A stretch of 64,000 nucleotides of DNA from Nostoc sp. UHCC 0702 (GTDB lineage: Bacteria; Cyanobacteriota; Cyanobacteriia; Cyanobacteriales; Nostocaceae): assembly GCA_017164015.1 (NCBI GenBank), contig CP071065.1, forward strand, positions 2,136,501 through 2,200,500. The letters run 5' to 3'. The first letter of the stretch is position 1; the number at the start of each line of letters is the position of its first letter. The notes beneath the pieces are model-generated. The model did not search any database. It saw only the letters and a program-made list of their open reading frames with translations, and was not told where the DNA came from. This document shows, in pieces, positions 26,016 to 34,820 of this stretch. Position numbers and translations under genes: made by a program.

Positions 26016-26113
26016 TAACTCCTAACTCGTAACTTCTAACTCCTAACTCCTAACTCCTAACTCCTAACTCGTAACTCCTAACTCCTAACTCCTAACTCCT
26101 AACTCCTAACTCT
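26016..26113. repeat. Heptamer tandem repeat (ACTCCTA)n
   Basis: About 14 copies of ACTCCTA with a few ACTCGTA and ACTTCTA variants, roughly 120 bases before the ClC gene. It is the reverse complement of the TAGGAGT unit at 18207. Confidence 0.9.
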
Positions 26114-26233
26114 TGCCTGTCTTCGGTAAAACAAGTAAATCAAACATAGCTTGTCTGGTTGATAAATAATGGCTCACAATGAGAAGTAACAGATAAAAAT
26201 TTAAATTTTTTCTTACATTTACCCTCCCTCTCA

Positions 26234-28138
26234 ATGACTCTCTTGCCTCCCGCCGATCTGAGGAAGGTAACGGAACAACCTGCCTTTCCTACTCCTTCTG
26301 TCCGTTTAACACAGCTGATTAACCGTTTTCAACTATCCCCAGAAACCGTTGTACTGTTTTTAGCCATGCTAATTGGTGGCGGCACTGGTATGGGTGTGGT
26401 GACGTTTCACTATTTGATTGAGCTGATTCACCACCTGATGCTGGAAAATTTAATGGGTGCGATCGGTGTCTGGGGTGCTTGGACTCTGGCTTGCGTTCCT
26501 ATTCTTGGTGGATTAATTGTGGGATTGATGCGCTGGCGCACTCAAGACTTTGGCCCTGGACTTTCATCTCTCATCGCTGCTTCTCTTGGTACAGAGATTA
26601 AGCAACCACTACGACCAGTGACAAAGATGTTCGCCGCATCTGTTTCCTTGGGAAGTGGTGCTTCTTTGGGGCCAGAGGGGCCAAGTGTAGAAATTGGCGC
26701 CAATTTTGGCATGTTGTTGTCTTTAATACTACAAGGATCTCAAGAAAGACAGCGGTTACTTTTGGGTGCTGGCGCTGCTGCGGGATTGGCTGCTGGTTTT
26801 AATGCTCCCATCGCTGGGGTATTTTTTGCTCTAGAAGTGGTGATGGGGGCCACATCTTTTGCTACTTCTGCCGTGAGTGTGGTGTTACTAGCCGCAGTCG
26901 TAGCAGCATTAATCGCTCAAATTGGTTTGGGCGCACAACCTGCTTTTGCTTTACCTGTTTACCAAGTCCGTAGCCCTTTAGAATTACCGCTTTATCTTGG
27001 CTTGGGTTTGGGAGCCAGTTTAGTTTCGCTGACATACACTCAATTAATTCGTTTAGCAAAAGCCTGTTTTGCTGGGAATGTACCGGGGTTTAACTTTTTA
27101 GGACGGATTCCTAAGTACATTCATCCGATTATGGGCGGCGTAATTATCGGCACAGTGGCTTTGTACTTCCCGCAAATTTTAGGCATCGGTTATGAAACTG
27201 TGGAAGCAATGCTTCAGGATGTGGAGTTTTCGCTGCTTTTGTTAATTGAACTGCTAGTTGTAAAATTATTAATCACTGCTATTAGTGCTGGTAGTGGATT
27301 CGTGGGTGGTTTATTTGCACCAGCCATGTTTCTGGGTGCTTCTTTTGGTTCGGCTTATGCCAAAATTTTAGCCTCCATAGCGCCAGCCATTGGCGAACAA
27401 ATGGCTGCTCCTCCAGCTTACGCGATGGTGGGTATGGCGGCAGTTTTGGCTGCGAGTGTGAGAGCGCCGTTAACTGCTATTTTATTACTGTTTGAATTAA
27501 CCCGCGACTACCGCATCGTTTTACCTTTGATGGCAGCAGTAGGGTTAAGTGTTTGGCTAATAGAGCGGATTAAACCAAATTTTAACTCTAACTCTAACCT
27601 ACAGCAGATTGGTCTTTCTGCGTTGAAAGACGAAAAAGCAGAAATAGTGCAACAAATCTTAGTAGAAGATGCCATGCTCTCTTGCCCAAAAAAGTTGCCT
27701 GCAACTTTGAATGTGGTAGACGCAGCAATGGAAATGATCCGCGATCGCTGCCGTAGTGCTTTAGTAATTGATGAAACAGAACAATTAGTTGGTATCCTTT
27801 CTCTAGAAGATATCAACCGTACTCTTTCGGTATGCCAAAATCACCCCAATTCCTCCACTGAAATCCAGAGCAATTTACCCACTCAAACACTCATAGATAT
27901 TTGTACAACTGAAATCCTCTATGCTTGGCGCGATGAACCTTTATCTGAAGCTTTAGACCGCATGAGTCTAAGAGGTTTGCATCAGCTACCAGTGGTAGCA
28001 CGAGACAACCATGAGCGCATTTTAGGTTTGCTTGAACGTGAGCAAATTGCGTTAACATGCAACTTAGCAGTAACACGTAAGGCACTTCATCACTATTTAC
28101 CAGTGCGAGCCACAAAAGATATACTTAATAGTCATTAG
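26234..28138 (+). CDS. ClC-family chloride channel or H+/Cl- antiporter with two CBS domains
   Basis: 634 residues. Ion-path motifs: SLGSGASLGPEGPSVEIGAN with the gating glutamate E148, then AGLAAGFNAPIAGVFFALE and SAGSGFVGGLFAPAMFLGAS. About ten membrane helices fill residues 38-440. Two cytoplasmic CBS domains follow (about 474-530, opening ILVEDAMLSCPKKLP, and 555-625, with RMSLRGLHQLPVVARD), which usually bind adenine nucleotides and gate transport. Whether it is a channel or an exchanger cannot be read safely. It is preceded by heptamer arrays and followed by another array, with no operon partner. Confidence 0.95.
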   Translation: MTLLPPADLRKVTEQPAFPTPSVRLTQLINRFQLSPETVVLFLAMLIGGGTGMGVVTFHYLIELIHHLMLENLMGAIGVWGAWTLACVPILGGLIVGLMRWRTQDFGPGLSSLIAASLGTEIKQPLRPVTKMFAASVSLGSGASLGPEGPSVEIGANFGMLLSLILQGSQERQRLLLGAGAAAGLAAGFNAPIAGVFFALEVVMGATSFATSAVSVVLLAAVVAALIAQIGLGAQPAFALPVYQVRSPLELPLYLGLGLGASLVSLTYTQLIRLAKACFAGNVPGFNFLGRIPKYIHPIMGGVIIGTVALYFPQILGIGYETVEAMLQDVEFSLLLLIELLVVKLLITAISAGSGFVGGLFAPAMFLGASFGSAYAKILASIAPAIGEQMAAPPAYAMVGMAAVLAASVRAPLTAILLLFELTRDYRIVLPLMAAVGLSVWLIERIKPNFNSNSNLQQIGLSALKDEKAEIVQQILVEDAMLSCPKKLPATLNVVDAAMEMIRDRCRSALVIDETEQLVGILSLEDINRTLSVCQNHPNSSTEIQSNLPTQTLIDICTTEILYAWRDEPLSEALDRMSLRGLHQLPVVARDNHERILGLLEREQIALTCNLAVTRKALHHYLPVRATKDILNSH

Positions 28139-28290
28139 TCATTGTTCATTAGTCATTAGTCAATAGTCAACAGCCACTAGTCAACAGTCACTAGTCATTA
28201 ACTTTTAGACTGTGGACTCTTGACTATGGACTTTGGACTAAAGATATAGTCAACAGTCAAGTCATCAACTTTTAGACTGTGGACTCTTGA
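28139..28290. repeat. Mixed heptamer repeats (GTCATTA, GTCAACA) with a duplicated block
   Basis: GTCATTA/GTCAACA arrays. The block CAACTTTTAGACTGTGGACT is preceded by AGTCATTA once and AGTCATCAACT a second time 62 bases later, so part of the array has duplicated. Confidence 0.8.
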
Positions 28291-28304
28291 CTATAGACTA
28301 CTTA

Positions 28305-28718
28305 TTATGCTGTAGCTTCTGCGACTTCAAGAGCTTCCTTGTCATCTGCATCTACCTGCCTCAGACGGATGTGCTTTTTCCCTAAAGTGATCAGAAACTC
28401 ATCTCCTGGTTTGAGATTCATCTGTTTTGTATAAGCTGAACCTATCAATAAGTTGCCGTTCGATTGCACGCTAATTCTATAGCTGGCACTGCGTCCGCCA
28501 CGCCCATTAGCATTGGGCGCACTGTCCAACTGAATACCTTCGGCATCAATTAGGGCATTTAAGAATTTCATCATATTGACGCGCTCTATACCATTTTTGG
28601 TAACGGTATAGTAGCCACACTGTTTAGCTTTTTCTTCTTTGCTAAGGTTCTCTAGCTCTTTGACTTTTTTGAGCAGTTCTTCACCGACTAGGGGTTCAAT
28701 TTTTTTCTGTTTAGGCAT
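28305..28718 (-). CDS. cyAbrB-family transcriptional regulator, cyAbrB2 type
   Basis: 137 residues from the ATG at 28718 (the codon before it is TTG). The cyanobacteria-specific pattern is clear: PLVGEELLKKVKELENLSKE, KQCGYYTVTKNGIERVNMMK, FLNALIDAEGIQLDS, the basic GRGGRSASYRISV and the AbrB-like end TKQMNLKPGDEFLITLGKKH. The match to the cyAbrB2 (Sll0822-like) group, which tunes carbon/nitrogen-responsive genes in Synechocystis, is better than to CalA. It binds DNA as a dimer or higher oligomer. Single gene with a 480-base upstream region. Confidence 0.92.
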   Translation of the reverse strand: MPKQKKIEPLVGEELLKKVKELENLSKEEKAKQCGYYTVTKNGIERVNMMKFLNALIDAEGIQLDSAPNANGRGGRSASYRISVQSNGNLLIGSAYTKQMNLKPGDEFLITLGKKHIRLRQVDADDKEALEVAEATA

Positions 28719-28721
28719 CAA

Positions 28722-29202
28722 CTTAGGTCGAAAATGAATGGTTGAAGTAGTTGAATCGATTTTATTTTAGCTGGCGTTGAGCTAGGAGGAATAGAATCCT
28801 TTAGTTTTTATCTCAACCTAGCCAAGTATATTACACTCATAGGCTAAATTGTTGCACCAATTACAATATTTTTAAAACAATCTATTTTCGAGAATGCCGA
28901 TAACTATATATAGTTTGTGAATTACTGTTAAACTATATTTGTTTAAGTTTTCTAAACTAACGCTAAAACTAAACGATGAGGTGTGAAGGATGAAGTGAAG
29001 ACTGCCTGCCGTCGCTTGCAACCTTCATACTTTCTGCGGTTAGGTGGATAACTAGATTACAAAACTATAACCAAAACTGATCCCTAGTCAATAGTCAATT
29101 GTCAAAAGTCAAGAGTCCAAAGTCAAAAGTTCACAGTTGAAAAATTCTTGCCGATTGAACTATTGACTATTGACTCAGTACTGAACAACAAAGCTTGTCA
29201 GA
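28722..29202. other. Divergent promoter spacer of the two regulator genes
   Basis: Lies between the cyAbrB gene and the rrf2-like gene. AT-rich; the last 120 bases are AGTCAAA/AGTCAAT heptamer variants running up to about 29180. No gene seen. Confidence 0.5.
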
Positions 29203-29646
29203 ATGAAACTAACTACCAGAGGACACTATAGTGTAAAGGCGTTGTTAGATTTGAGCTTACAGCCGGGTTATGGCCCTGTATCTGTGAGAGCGATCGCCAA
29301 ACGCCAAGATATCCCAGCTCCTTACCTAGAAAAATTGCTCATAGAAATGCGTCGTGCTGGCTTAGTAACATCTATTCGCGGTAGCATTGGCGGATACCAA
29401 CTGGCAAGAGAGCCTGCACAAATCTCCATAGGACAAATTTTAGAAGCAGTTGGGGAAAACATTACTCATCTACACCACCATACCCCCACACCAGCACAAG
29501 CTGAAGATTGGGTGACATTTACTCTTTGGCAAAGGCTGAATCAAAAGCTCAAAGAAGCTTTGTATAGTATTACTTTGGCAGATCTCTATTACGATGCTCG
29601 TAGCTGGCAAGCGTCCCTCGGAGAAGAAGCTAGTTTTGTTGTTTAG
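29203..29646 (+). CDS. Rrf2-family transcriptional regulator lacking cluster cysteines
   Basis: 147 residues. A winged-helix domain is clear: MKLTTRGHYSVKALLDLSL, VSVRAIAKRQDIPAPYLEKL and RAGLVTSIRGSIGGYQLARE. In IscR, NsrR and RsrR the next segment holds Fe-S cluster ligands. Here it reads VGENITHLHHHTPTPAQAED, with no cysteine anywhere in the protein but a cluster of histidines. It may therefore work without an Fe-S cluster, perhaps through a metal bound by the histidines; that is inference. Target genes unknown. cbiB follows after 158 bases of repeats on the same strand. Confidence 0.9.
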   Translation: MKLTTRGHYSVKALLDLSLQPGYGPVSVRAIAKRQDIPAPYLEKLLIEMRRAGLVTSIRGSIGGYQLAREPAQISIGQILEAVGENITHLHHHTPTPAQAEDWVTFTLWQRLNQKLKEALYSITLADLYYDARSWQASLGEEASFVV

Positions 29647-29804
29647 TCAAGAGCAGGCAGTGCGAAGAGCGCGCTTTGCCGACAGCCTTTGCAACTGCCG
29701 TTCAAAAGTTAAGAATCTAAAGTAATAAATTCACAGTTGAAAAGTTTTTGGCTACTAAATTATTGACAATTGACTCTTGACTTTTGACCCTTGACCATTG
29801 ACTA
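29647..29804. repeat. MITE-core fragment and TGACTNN heptamer array upstream of cbiB
   Basis: 29660-29690 (CAGTGCGAAGAGCGCGCTTT, then CGACAGCCTTTGCA) matches the interior of the MITE at 18512-18741. It is followed by TTGACTC, TTGACCA, TTGACTA type heptamers that run right up to, and into, the cbiB start codon. Confidence 0.7.
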
Positions 29805-30776
29805 ATGACTAATAATATCTACATTTTAATCATCGCTGCACTTTTAGATTACTTAATTGGTGATCCTTGGGGTTGGCCTCATCCAGTGCAATTTATGGGG
29901 TGGGTAATTTCTTCCATGACAAAATTTTCTTGGCAATTTTGTCATAATTCCCTAACACAACGGCTAGCTGGAATTTTACTAGGGATTATCTTAATAATTG
30001 GTAGCGGCTACATTGGTTGGTTAATAATTCAAGCTGCCAAATGGGTACATCCATTATTGGGAATTGCCATAGAAATTATTCTTTTAGCTAGTTGTTTTGC
30101 CCTGAGGAGTTTGCGAACAGCAGCAGAAGCTGTTTTACAACCTTTAAAATTAGGAAATCTCCAGGAGGCTCGTAAAATTTTAAGTAATTACGTTGGTCGA
30201 GATACACAAAACCTCACAGAACTAGAAATTTTGCGAGCTGTTTTAGAAACAGTTACAGAAAATGCCACCGATGGGGTGATGGCTCCACTTTTTTATGCAA
30301 TTATTGGTAGTTTTGTACTAGGTGTGGGTGCAACTCCTGTTGCTTTAGCATATAAAGCCAGTAGTACCCTTGATTCAATGGTGGGTTATCGGGAAGCACC
30401 TTACACTTATTTGGGTTGGTTTAGTGCTAGGTTAGAGGATTGTTTGACTTGGATACCTTGTCGCTTAACAGTCTTGACTTTGGGGCTATTATCTGGTAAT
30501 CCTTGGCATGTGTGGCGAATCTGTAGACGGGATGCAGTGCTTGATCCTAGTCCTAACTCTGGTTGGAGTGAATGTGCTTATGCTGCGATTTTGGGTGTGC
30601 AGATGGGCGGTATAAATTGGTATCGTGGGGTAGCGAAACAAAAACCCCTGCTAGGAGATGCCATTTATCCCATCAACCCAACCCACATTCAAACTGCTTT
30701 GCAACTGACTCAATACAGTTTTTTGTTGTGGTTAGGGTTAGCGATCGCTATATTCTTAATACTGTCAAACAGGTAA
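29805..30776 (+). CDS. cbiB: Adenosylcobinamide-phosphate synthase CbiB/CobD
   Basis: 323 residues, membrane protein of normal length. Family motifs: LLDYLIGDPWGWPHPVQFMG, TENATDGVMAPLFYAIIG, YKASSTLDSMVGYREAPYTY, GWFSARLEDCLTWIPCRLT and AAILGVQMGGINWYRG. It attaches aminopropanol (or its phosphate) to cobyric acid, a late step of cobamide or pseudocobalamin synthesis. The translation start lies in a TGACTAA heptamer and has no Shine-Dalgarno sequence. No other cobalamin gene or cobalamin riboswitch is visible nearby. Confidence 0.95.
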   Translation: MTNNIYILIIAALLDYLIGDPWGWPHPVQFMGWVISSMTKFSWQFCHNSLTQRLAGILLGIILIIGSGYIGWLIIQAAKWVHPLLGIAIEIILLASCFALRSLRTAAEAVLQPLKLGNLQEARKILSNYVGRDTQNLTELEILRAVLETVTENATDGVMAPLFYAIIGSFVLGVGATPVALAYKASSTLDSMVGYREAPYTYLGWFSARLEDCLTWIPCRLTVLTLGLLSGNPWHVWRICRRDAVLDPSPNSGWSECAYAAILGVQMGGINWYRGVAKQKPLLGDAIYPINPTHIQTALQLTQYSFLLWLGLAIAIFLILSNR

Positions 30777-30955
30777 TGAATGATAAATATAGGGAATTGG
30801 GCATTGGGCATTGGGCACTTGTACTCTCGCACTTGTGCCGAGCGAAGTCGAGGTAAGCCGAAGTATTGGGCATGGGGCATTGGGCATTGGTCAGTTGTCA
30901 ATTGTCAATTGTCAATTGTCAATTGTCTCCCCATCCCCCCTGCTCCCCCGCTCCC
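30777..30955. repeat. Heptamer arrays (GGGCATT, GTCAATT) and a CGAAG-rich palindrome
   Basis: GGGCATTGGGCATTGGGCA, then a palindromic module GTGCCGAGCGAAGTCGAGGT, then GGGCATT again and four copies of GTCAATT. Small open frames here are made of repeat and are not genes. Confidence 0.8.
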
Positions 30956-31030
30956 CTGCTCAAGAGCCTATTTCCCAGTGCCTAATAGTACATTCTCCTA
31001 TTGTGATTTTTTACTCAGGGGTATCGGTCT

Positions 31031-31567
31031 GTGGCTACTAAAGTAGTTGAAATTCTCTCATCAGAAGACCTCCGTCGTACAGTGAATCGCCTTGCCTCTC
31101 AGATTGTCGAAAGAACGCGTGATTTATCCCAACTAGTGTTCCTCGGAATTTATACTAGGGGGGTGTTATTAGCCGAACTGTTGGCTCGTCAAATTGAGAT
31201 GCTCGAAGGTGTCACCGTGGCAGTGGGAGCATTGGACATTACATTCTATCGGGATGATCTCGACCAAATTGGGTTGCGGACTCCAGCCAAAACAGACATT
31301 CCTTTTGACCTCACAGGCAAAACGGTTGTGTTGGTGGATGATGTAATTTTCAAAGGACGGACGATCCGCGCTGCTTTAAATGCTGTGACAGAATATGGTA
31401 GACCAGAAGTAATTCGTTTAGCTGTGTTGGTAGATAGAGGTCATCGAGAGCTGCCAATTCATCCAGATTTTATTGGTAAGCTGTTACCTACCGCTAAAGA
31501 AGAGGTTGTCAAAGTTTACTTACAAGACTGGGATGGACGAGATGCGGTCGAGTTAATTGGTGATTAG
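31031..31567 (+). CDS. pyrR: Bifunctional pyrimidine operon regulator/uracil phosphoribosyltransferase PyrR
   Basis: 178 residues from a GTG start at 31031, with AGGGG upstream. The PRPP-binding loop is [18 protein letters not shown]. Other conserved parts: [50 protein letters not shown] and [19 protein letters not shown]. In Bacillus it attenuates pyr transcription; in many cyanobacteria it is a solitary gene with UPRTase activity and its regulatory role is unclear. No other pyrimidine gene is in the window. Confidence 0.95.
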   Translation: MATKVVEILSSEDLRRTVNRLASQIVERTRDLSQLVFLGIYTRGVLLAELLARQIEMLEGVTVAVGALDITFYRDDLDQIGLRTPAKTDIPFDLTGKTVVLVDDVIFKGRTIRAALNAVTEYGRPEVIRLAVLVDRGHRELPIHPDFIGKLLPTAKEEVVKVYLQDWDGRDAVELIGD

Positions 31568-31738
31568 TTTCCTGGGGGGATGGGGGAGATGAGGGGATGG
31601 GGTAGGGCGAACGCAGCCCATGTATCTTTTTACCTGCGTCATAACCTACATCTCTGGAAATCATCGTTGCTGTTTCTACTGATTGACCCTTCGGCTTCGC
31701 TCAGGGTCAACAGTGAGCGAAGCCGAACTGTTGACTAT
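31568..31738. repeat. Repeat-bearing spacer with a CGGCTTCGCT palindrome
   Basis: GACCCTTCGGCTTCGCTCAG at 31685 is mirrored by GAGCGAAGCCGAACTGTTGA about 30 bases later. This palindrome abuts the broken end of the IS5 remnant. Confidence 0.6.
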
Positions 31739-32051
31739 CAACTGCTGCTTCTGATGGACTCAAGTCACGCCCTGCATCTACTCTCACCCATTGATAGAGT
31801 TGGTCGTGAACCTTCAACCATGTACCATCTTTGCTGCATCTCCAAAAATAACCATAAACCGTTGACCATACGGGAAAATCCCCGGGCAACCCTCGCCATG
31901 TACACCCTTGACACAAAACATAGAGAATTGCATTTACTATCGCAAATAATGCTAATTTTCGGGGACGACCGCCTGGTTTTGCTTCTGGGAAGAGATTCGC
32001 AATTAATTCCCATTGTTCCCATGTCAGATTGCTACGGTATGCTTTAGTCAT
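31707..32051 (-). pseudogene. IS5-family transposase, N-terminal fragment
   Basis: Genuine for about 105 codons: RSNLTWEQWELIANLFPEAK, GRPRKLALFAIVNAILYVLC, GCTWRGLPGDFPVWSTVYGY, then RDLSPSEAAVDSQ. These are the N-terminal (OrfA-like) parts of IS5-type enzymes. It then runs into unrelated repeat sequence, so the DDE catalytic part is absent and the product would be inactive. Confidence 0.85.
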
Positions 32052-32140
32052 TCGCTCATAAGGTGCTGTTTTCTACAAATTTCAGCATACGCCTTGTGAG
32101 CTTTCTTACAATACCCCCCTACTTTTAAAACATCCTCTTA
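31739..32140 (-). mobile_element. IS5-type insertion sequence remnant with one terminal repeat
   Basis: Contains the 5' part of a transposase gene and, at 32122-32140, the terminal repeat CTTTTAAAACATCCTCTTA (TAAGAGGATGTTTTAAAAG on the transposase strand). The other end is missing and replaced by a palindromic repeat. The terminal repeat is identical over 19 bases to the left end of the MITE at 41663. Confidence 0.8.
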
Positions 32141-32245
32141 ATCTTGGTCGTGATCATCAGTACTTTAGATGCGTTTGCCCTGGGGGGGTGGGGGAACTTA
32201 AGAGAATAATTCCTGCCTGCTGCCTGCTGGTTCCTGACAACTGAC

Positions 32246-32626
32246 TCACCTCATAACGGGACTGCCATGATGATGAACTAGATACCACTTGCCACCTAAA
32301 AGTTGAAATACATTTGTAGCTATTGATTGTGCTTCTAACCTTCTACCATTGACGACTTGTAACAGGTTTTCTCTTAATACTACATAAGCCAGATTGTCGT
32401 TGACTTCTGTAGCAATTATCTCGGTGTTAATTTCTATGTAGGCGGTGCTTTTAAATATCTGCTCCCAAGAAATGCGGATATCCTTCCAACCACGCAGTAC
32501 ATTACGTCCAGGATGAATACAACAACTACCAGTTCCTTGTGACCATACAGCACTCATGGCCTCGATATCTTTTTTTTCAAAAGCTCGATAAAAAGCTGTG
32601 TTAGTAGCTAAGACTTCGGATGTCAT
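32246..32626 (-). CDS. SnoaL-like / NTF2-fold small protein
   Basis: 126 residues from the ATG at 32626 (MTSEVLATNTAFYRAFEKKD); a longer frame to 32644 would start inside a MITE. The pattern AFEKKDIEAMSAVWSQGTG, IHPGRNVLRGWKDIRISWEQ and ending GKWYLVHHHGSPVM is that of the nuclear-transport-factor-2-like/DUF4440 group, small cone-shaped proteins that act as enzymes or as ligand-binding or association domains. The role here is unknown. A MITE ends 10 bases before the start codon, so the promoter must lie in or beyond the MITE. Confidence 0.82.
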   Translation of the reverse strand: MTSEVLATNTAFYRAFEKKDIEAMSAVWSQGTGSCCIHPGRNVLRGWKDIRISWEQIFKSTAYIEINTEIIATEVNDNLAYVVLRENLLQVVNGRRLEAQSIATNVFQLLGGKWYLVHHHGSPVMR

Positions 32627-32635
32627 GGAGAATAG

Positions 32636-32802
32636 TAATATCATGTCCGTTTAAACACTTATGATAACTGTGGAGGTCGGTAATTGGGAATTGGTAATTG
32701 GTAATTGGTAATTGGTTTTGAGTATTACCTATTACCCATTACCCATTACCTATTACCAAGCAAACCGACTAGATCGTAAGTAATTAGCCGAACTTGATAT
32801 AA
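32636..32802. mobile_element. MITE family 2, copy 2 (inverted)
   Basis: Inverted relative to the copies at 24693 and 40206: starts AATATCATGTCCGTTTAAAC and ends with GCCGAACTTGATATAA. The interior carries the same GGTAATT/CCATTAC heptamer arrays and TAGATCGTAAGTAATTAG. Confidence 0.85.
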
Positions 32803-32897
32803 CTCATAATTTTGCTGATGACTGATAACTGTTAAATAATACGAGTTTACCACCCTTCGCAGGCGCTTCTGTGGTCAACTCGCTCATGAATTACGAA

Positions 32898-34820
32898 TTA
32901 GCAAGAATTTCTGTTTGTAACTGTATTAATAGTTTGCAATAACTGATTGGTTGTGTAAGGTTTGGATAAAAAGGCTTTGATGCCTACATCATAAGCAGCA
33001 TTAACTTTATCGCTGGTAGCTAGTCCACTGACGGCAATAATTTTGACATCAGGGTTAATTTTTCGCAATGTTCTAATGGTGGTGATACCATCCATAGATG
33101 GCATCACCATATCTGTCAAAACTAAAGATATTTCATGGCGATGTTCTGCGTACAAGGCTATTGCTTCAATACCGTCACTGGCTGTGATTGCTTTGTAATT
33201 ATGGTTTTCTAATGATGTTTTAGTAATATCTAGAATCGCGGCTTCATCATCTACAACTAAAATTAATTCTCCGTTGCCTTGAGGTAATTCTTCTTCTGTT
33301 TCTTCTACAGTTTCTGTTGTTTCTTGTGCTGGCAAATAAACTTTAAATTGGCTGCCTCTTCCCTCTTCACTGTATACGTTGATGAAACCACCGTGGCCTT
33401 TAACAAGACCAAGTACTGTGTAAAGACCAAGCCCAGTACCTTTACCAAGTTCTTTGGTGGTAAAAAATGGCTCAAATATCCTATCTAATATATCTGGACG
33501 AATGCCAATTCCAGTATCACTAACATTAATGACAATATAGGGGCCTACTTGAGCGTCAAGATTCATTTTGGCGTAATTTTCATCAATCAAGAGATTTTCG
33601 GCTGAGATTTTTAATTTTCCGCCATTGGGCATAGCATCTCTAGCATTGACACAGAGGTTCATTAACACTTGATGTAATTGTGTGACATCACCAAATACTG
33701 TGCCCAAATTTGATGAAATTTTGCTAGAAACTTCTATTGATTTGGGAAAGGTTTCTTTGATAATTTGCTGAATTTCTATGATTAAGTGTTTTAGTTGTAA
33801 AAGTGTCCGCTCTCCCTCGACACCACGAGTAAATGACAGTACTTGCTTGACTAAATTAGCCCCACGTTTAGTGTTAGTAATTAATATGGGCAGGAGTCGG
33901 CGCGATCGCTCATCAGGTATTTGTGTTTCTAAAAGTTGCGCTGTCATCAGAATGGGAGCAAGAATATTATTGAGGTCGTGGGCAATTCCGCTGGCTAATG
34001 TACCAATACTTTCTAATCGCTGAGCGCGAAGAAATTGTGTTTCTAGTTGTTTTTTTTGCGTAATATCTGTATTAACTACAAGGATAGATTGTGGTTTTTT
34101 ACCGAACTCTTGTACTAATGTCCAGCGGCTTTCTACAATGATTTCTTTGCCGGATTTTATTTTTTGATGTAACTCTCCTTGCCACGAGCCATTTTTCATC
34201 AAAATTTGCAGTGCTTCTTGCAAGTGTGACAAATTATTGTCATGCCACAGTTCTTGCGTCTTCTTGCCAATTGCTTCCTCTTGTTTACAGCCGTAGAGAC
34301 GCTCAGCGGCTTTGTTCCAAAATAAAATTTGGTCGTCTAAATCACGCACAAAAATTGCATCGGTGGCAACATCGAGTAAAGCAGCTTGTTCACGGATTTT
34401 CTGTTCTGTTTGTTTGCGTTCAATGGCGTAACGAATAGAACGCTCTAGCAGAGGTGCAGTTAATTGACTTTTTTCTAAATAATCTGCGGCTCCAGCTTTC
34501 ATAGCCTCCAGGTCGATTTCCCTGTCTCCTTGACCAGTTAATAAAATTATGGGGGCAGAACATCCGTCAGCGATCGCCTCACGTAATAGCTCCAATCCGT
34601 TGTATACTCCTAAACGGTAGTCTACCAGATATATATCATGGTTGTGCAGGGCGTTCGTCGCAGACGTTGGCGCAGCCATCGCTGCCTTTGCTGCTGCATA
34701 ATTATCAACCCATGATAATTCGCAGTTAGCTACTTGAAACTCACCAAACCAATGACTAGTTAATACATAATCGTCTTCATCATCATCAACTAGAAGAACT
34801 CTGATTCGGTTGTAGTTCAT
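32898..34820 (-). CDS. Hybrid sensor histidine kinase: receiver-PAS-HisKA-HATPase-receiver
   Basis: 640 residues; GGAGG ribosome site inside the end of the preceding gene. Receiver 1 (about 5-130) has D67 in [11 protein letters not shown] (about 145-255) opens [19 protein letters not shown]; the H box is [15 protein letters not shown] with H281; the ATPase has [17 protein letters not shown] and [13 protein letters not shown]; receiver 2 has D570 in [11 protein letters not shown]. It can take a phosphate in on the first receiver and pass it on through the second. The C-terminal 500 residues are a paralogue of the kinase at 37684-40122. Last gene of a minus-strand phosphorelay cluster. Confidence 0.93.
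   Translation of the reverse strand: MNYNRIRVLLVDDDEDDYVLTSHWFGEFQVANCELSWVDNYAAAKAAMAAPTSATNALHNHDIYLVDYRLGVYNGLELLREAIADGCSAPIILLTGQGDREIDLEAMKAGAADYLEKSQLTAPLLERSIRYAIERKQTEQKIREQAALLDVATDAIFVRDLDDQILFWNKAAERLYGCKQEEAIGKKTQELWHDNNLSHLQEALQILMKNGSWQGELHQKIKSGKEIIVESRWTLVQEFGKKPQSILVVNTDITQKKQLETQFLRAQRLESIGTLASGIAHDLNNILAPILMTAQLLETQIPDERSRRLLPILITNTKRGANLVKQVLSFTRGVEGERTLLQLKHLIIEIQQIIKETFPKSIEVSSKISSNLGTVFGDVTQLHQVLMNLCVNARDAMPNGGKLKISAENLLIDENYAKMNLDAQVGPYIVINVSDTGIGIRPDILDRIFEPFFTTKELGKGTGLGLYTVLGLVKGHGGFINVYSEEGRGSQFKVYLPAQETTETVEETEEELPQGNGELILVVDDEAAILDITKTSLENHNYKAITASDGIEAIALYAEHRHEISLVLTDMVMPSMDGITTIRTLRKINPDVKIIAVSGLATSDKVNAAYDVGIKAFLSKPYTTNQLLQTINTVTNRNSC

Noticed and set aside
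28722..29804. Possible cobalamin riboswitch upstream of cbiB
   Set aside because: The upstream region is the rrf2-type gene and heptamer repeats; no B12-box-like core was seen.
30572..31046. Several overlapping small plus-strand frames
   Set aside because: Built from GGGCATT and GTCAATT repeats and the tail of cbiB in another frame; no start signals.
31580..32047. 155-codon plus-strand frame
   Set aside because: Antisense to the IS5 transposase remnant plus repeat sequence; no family resemblance.
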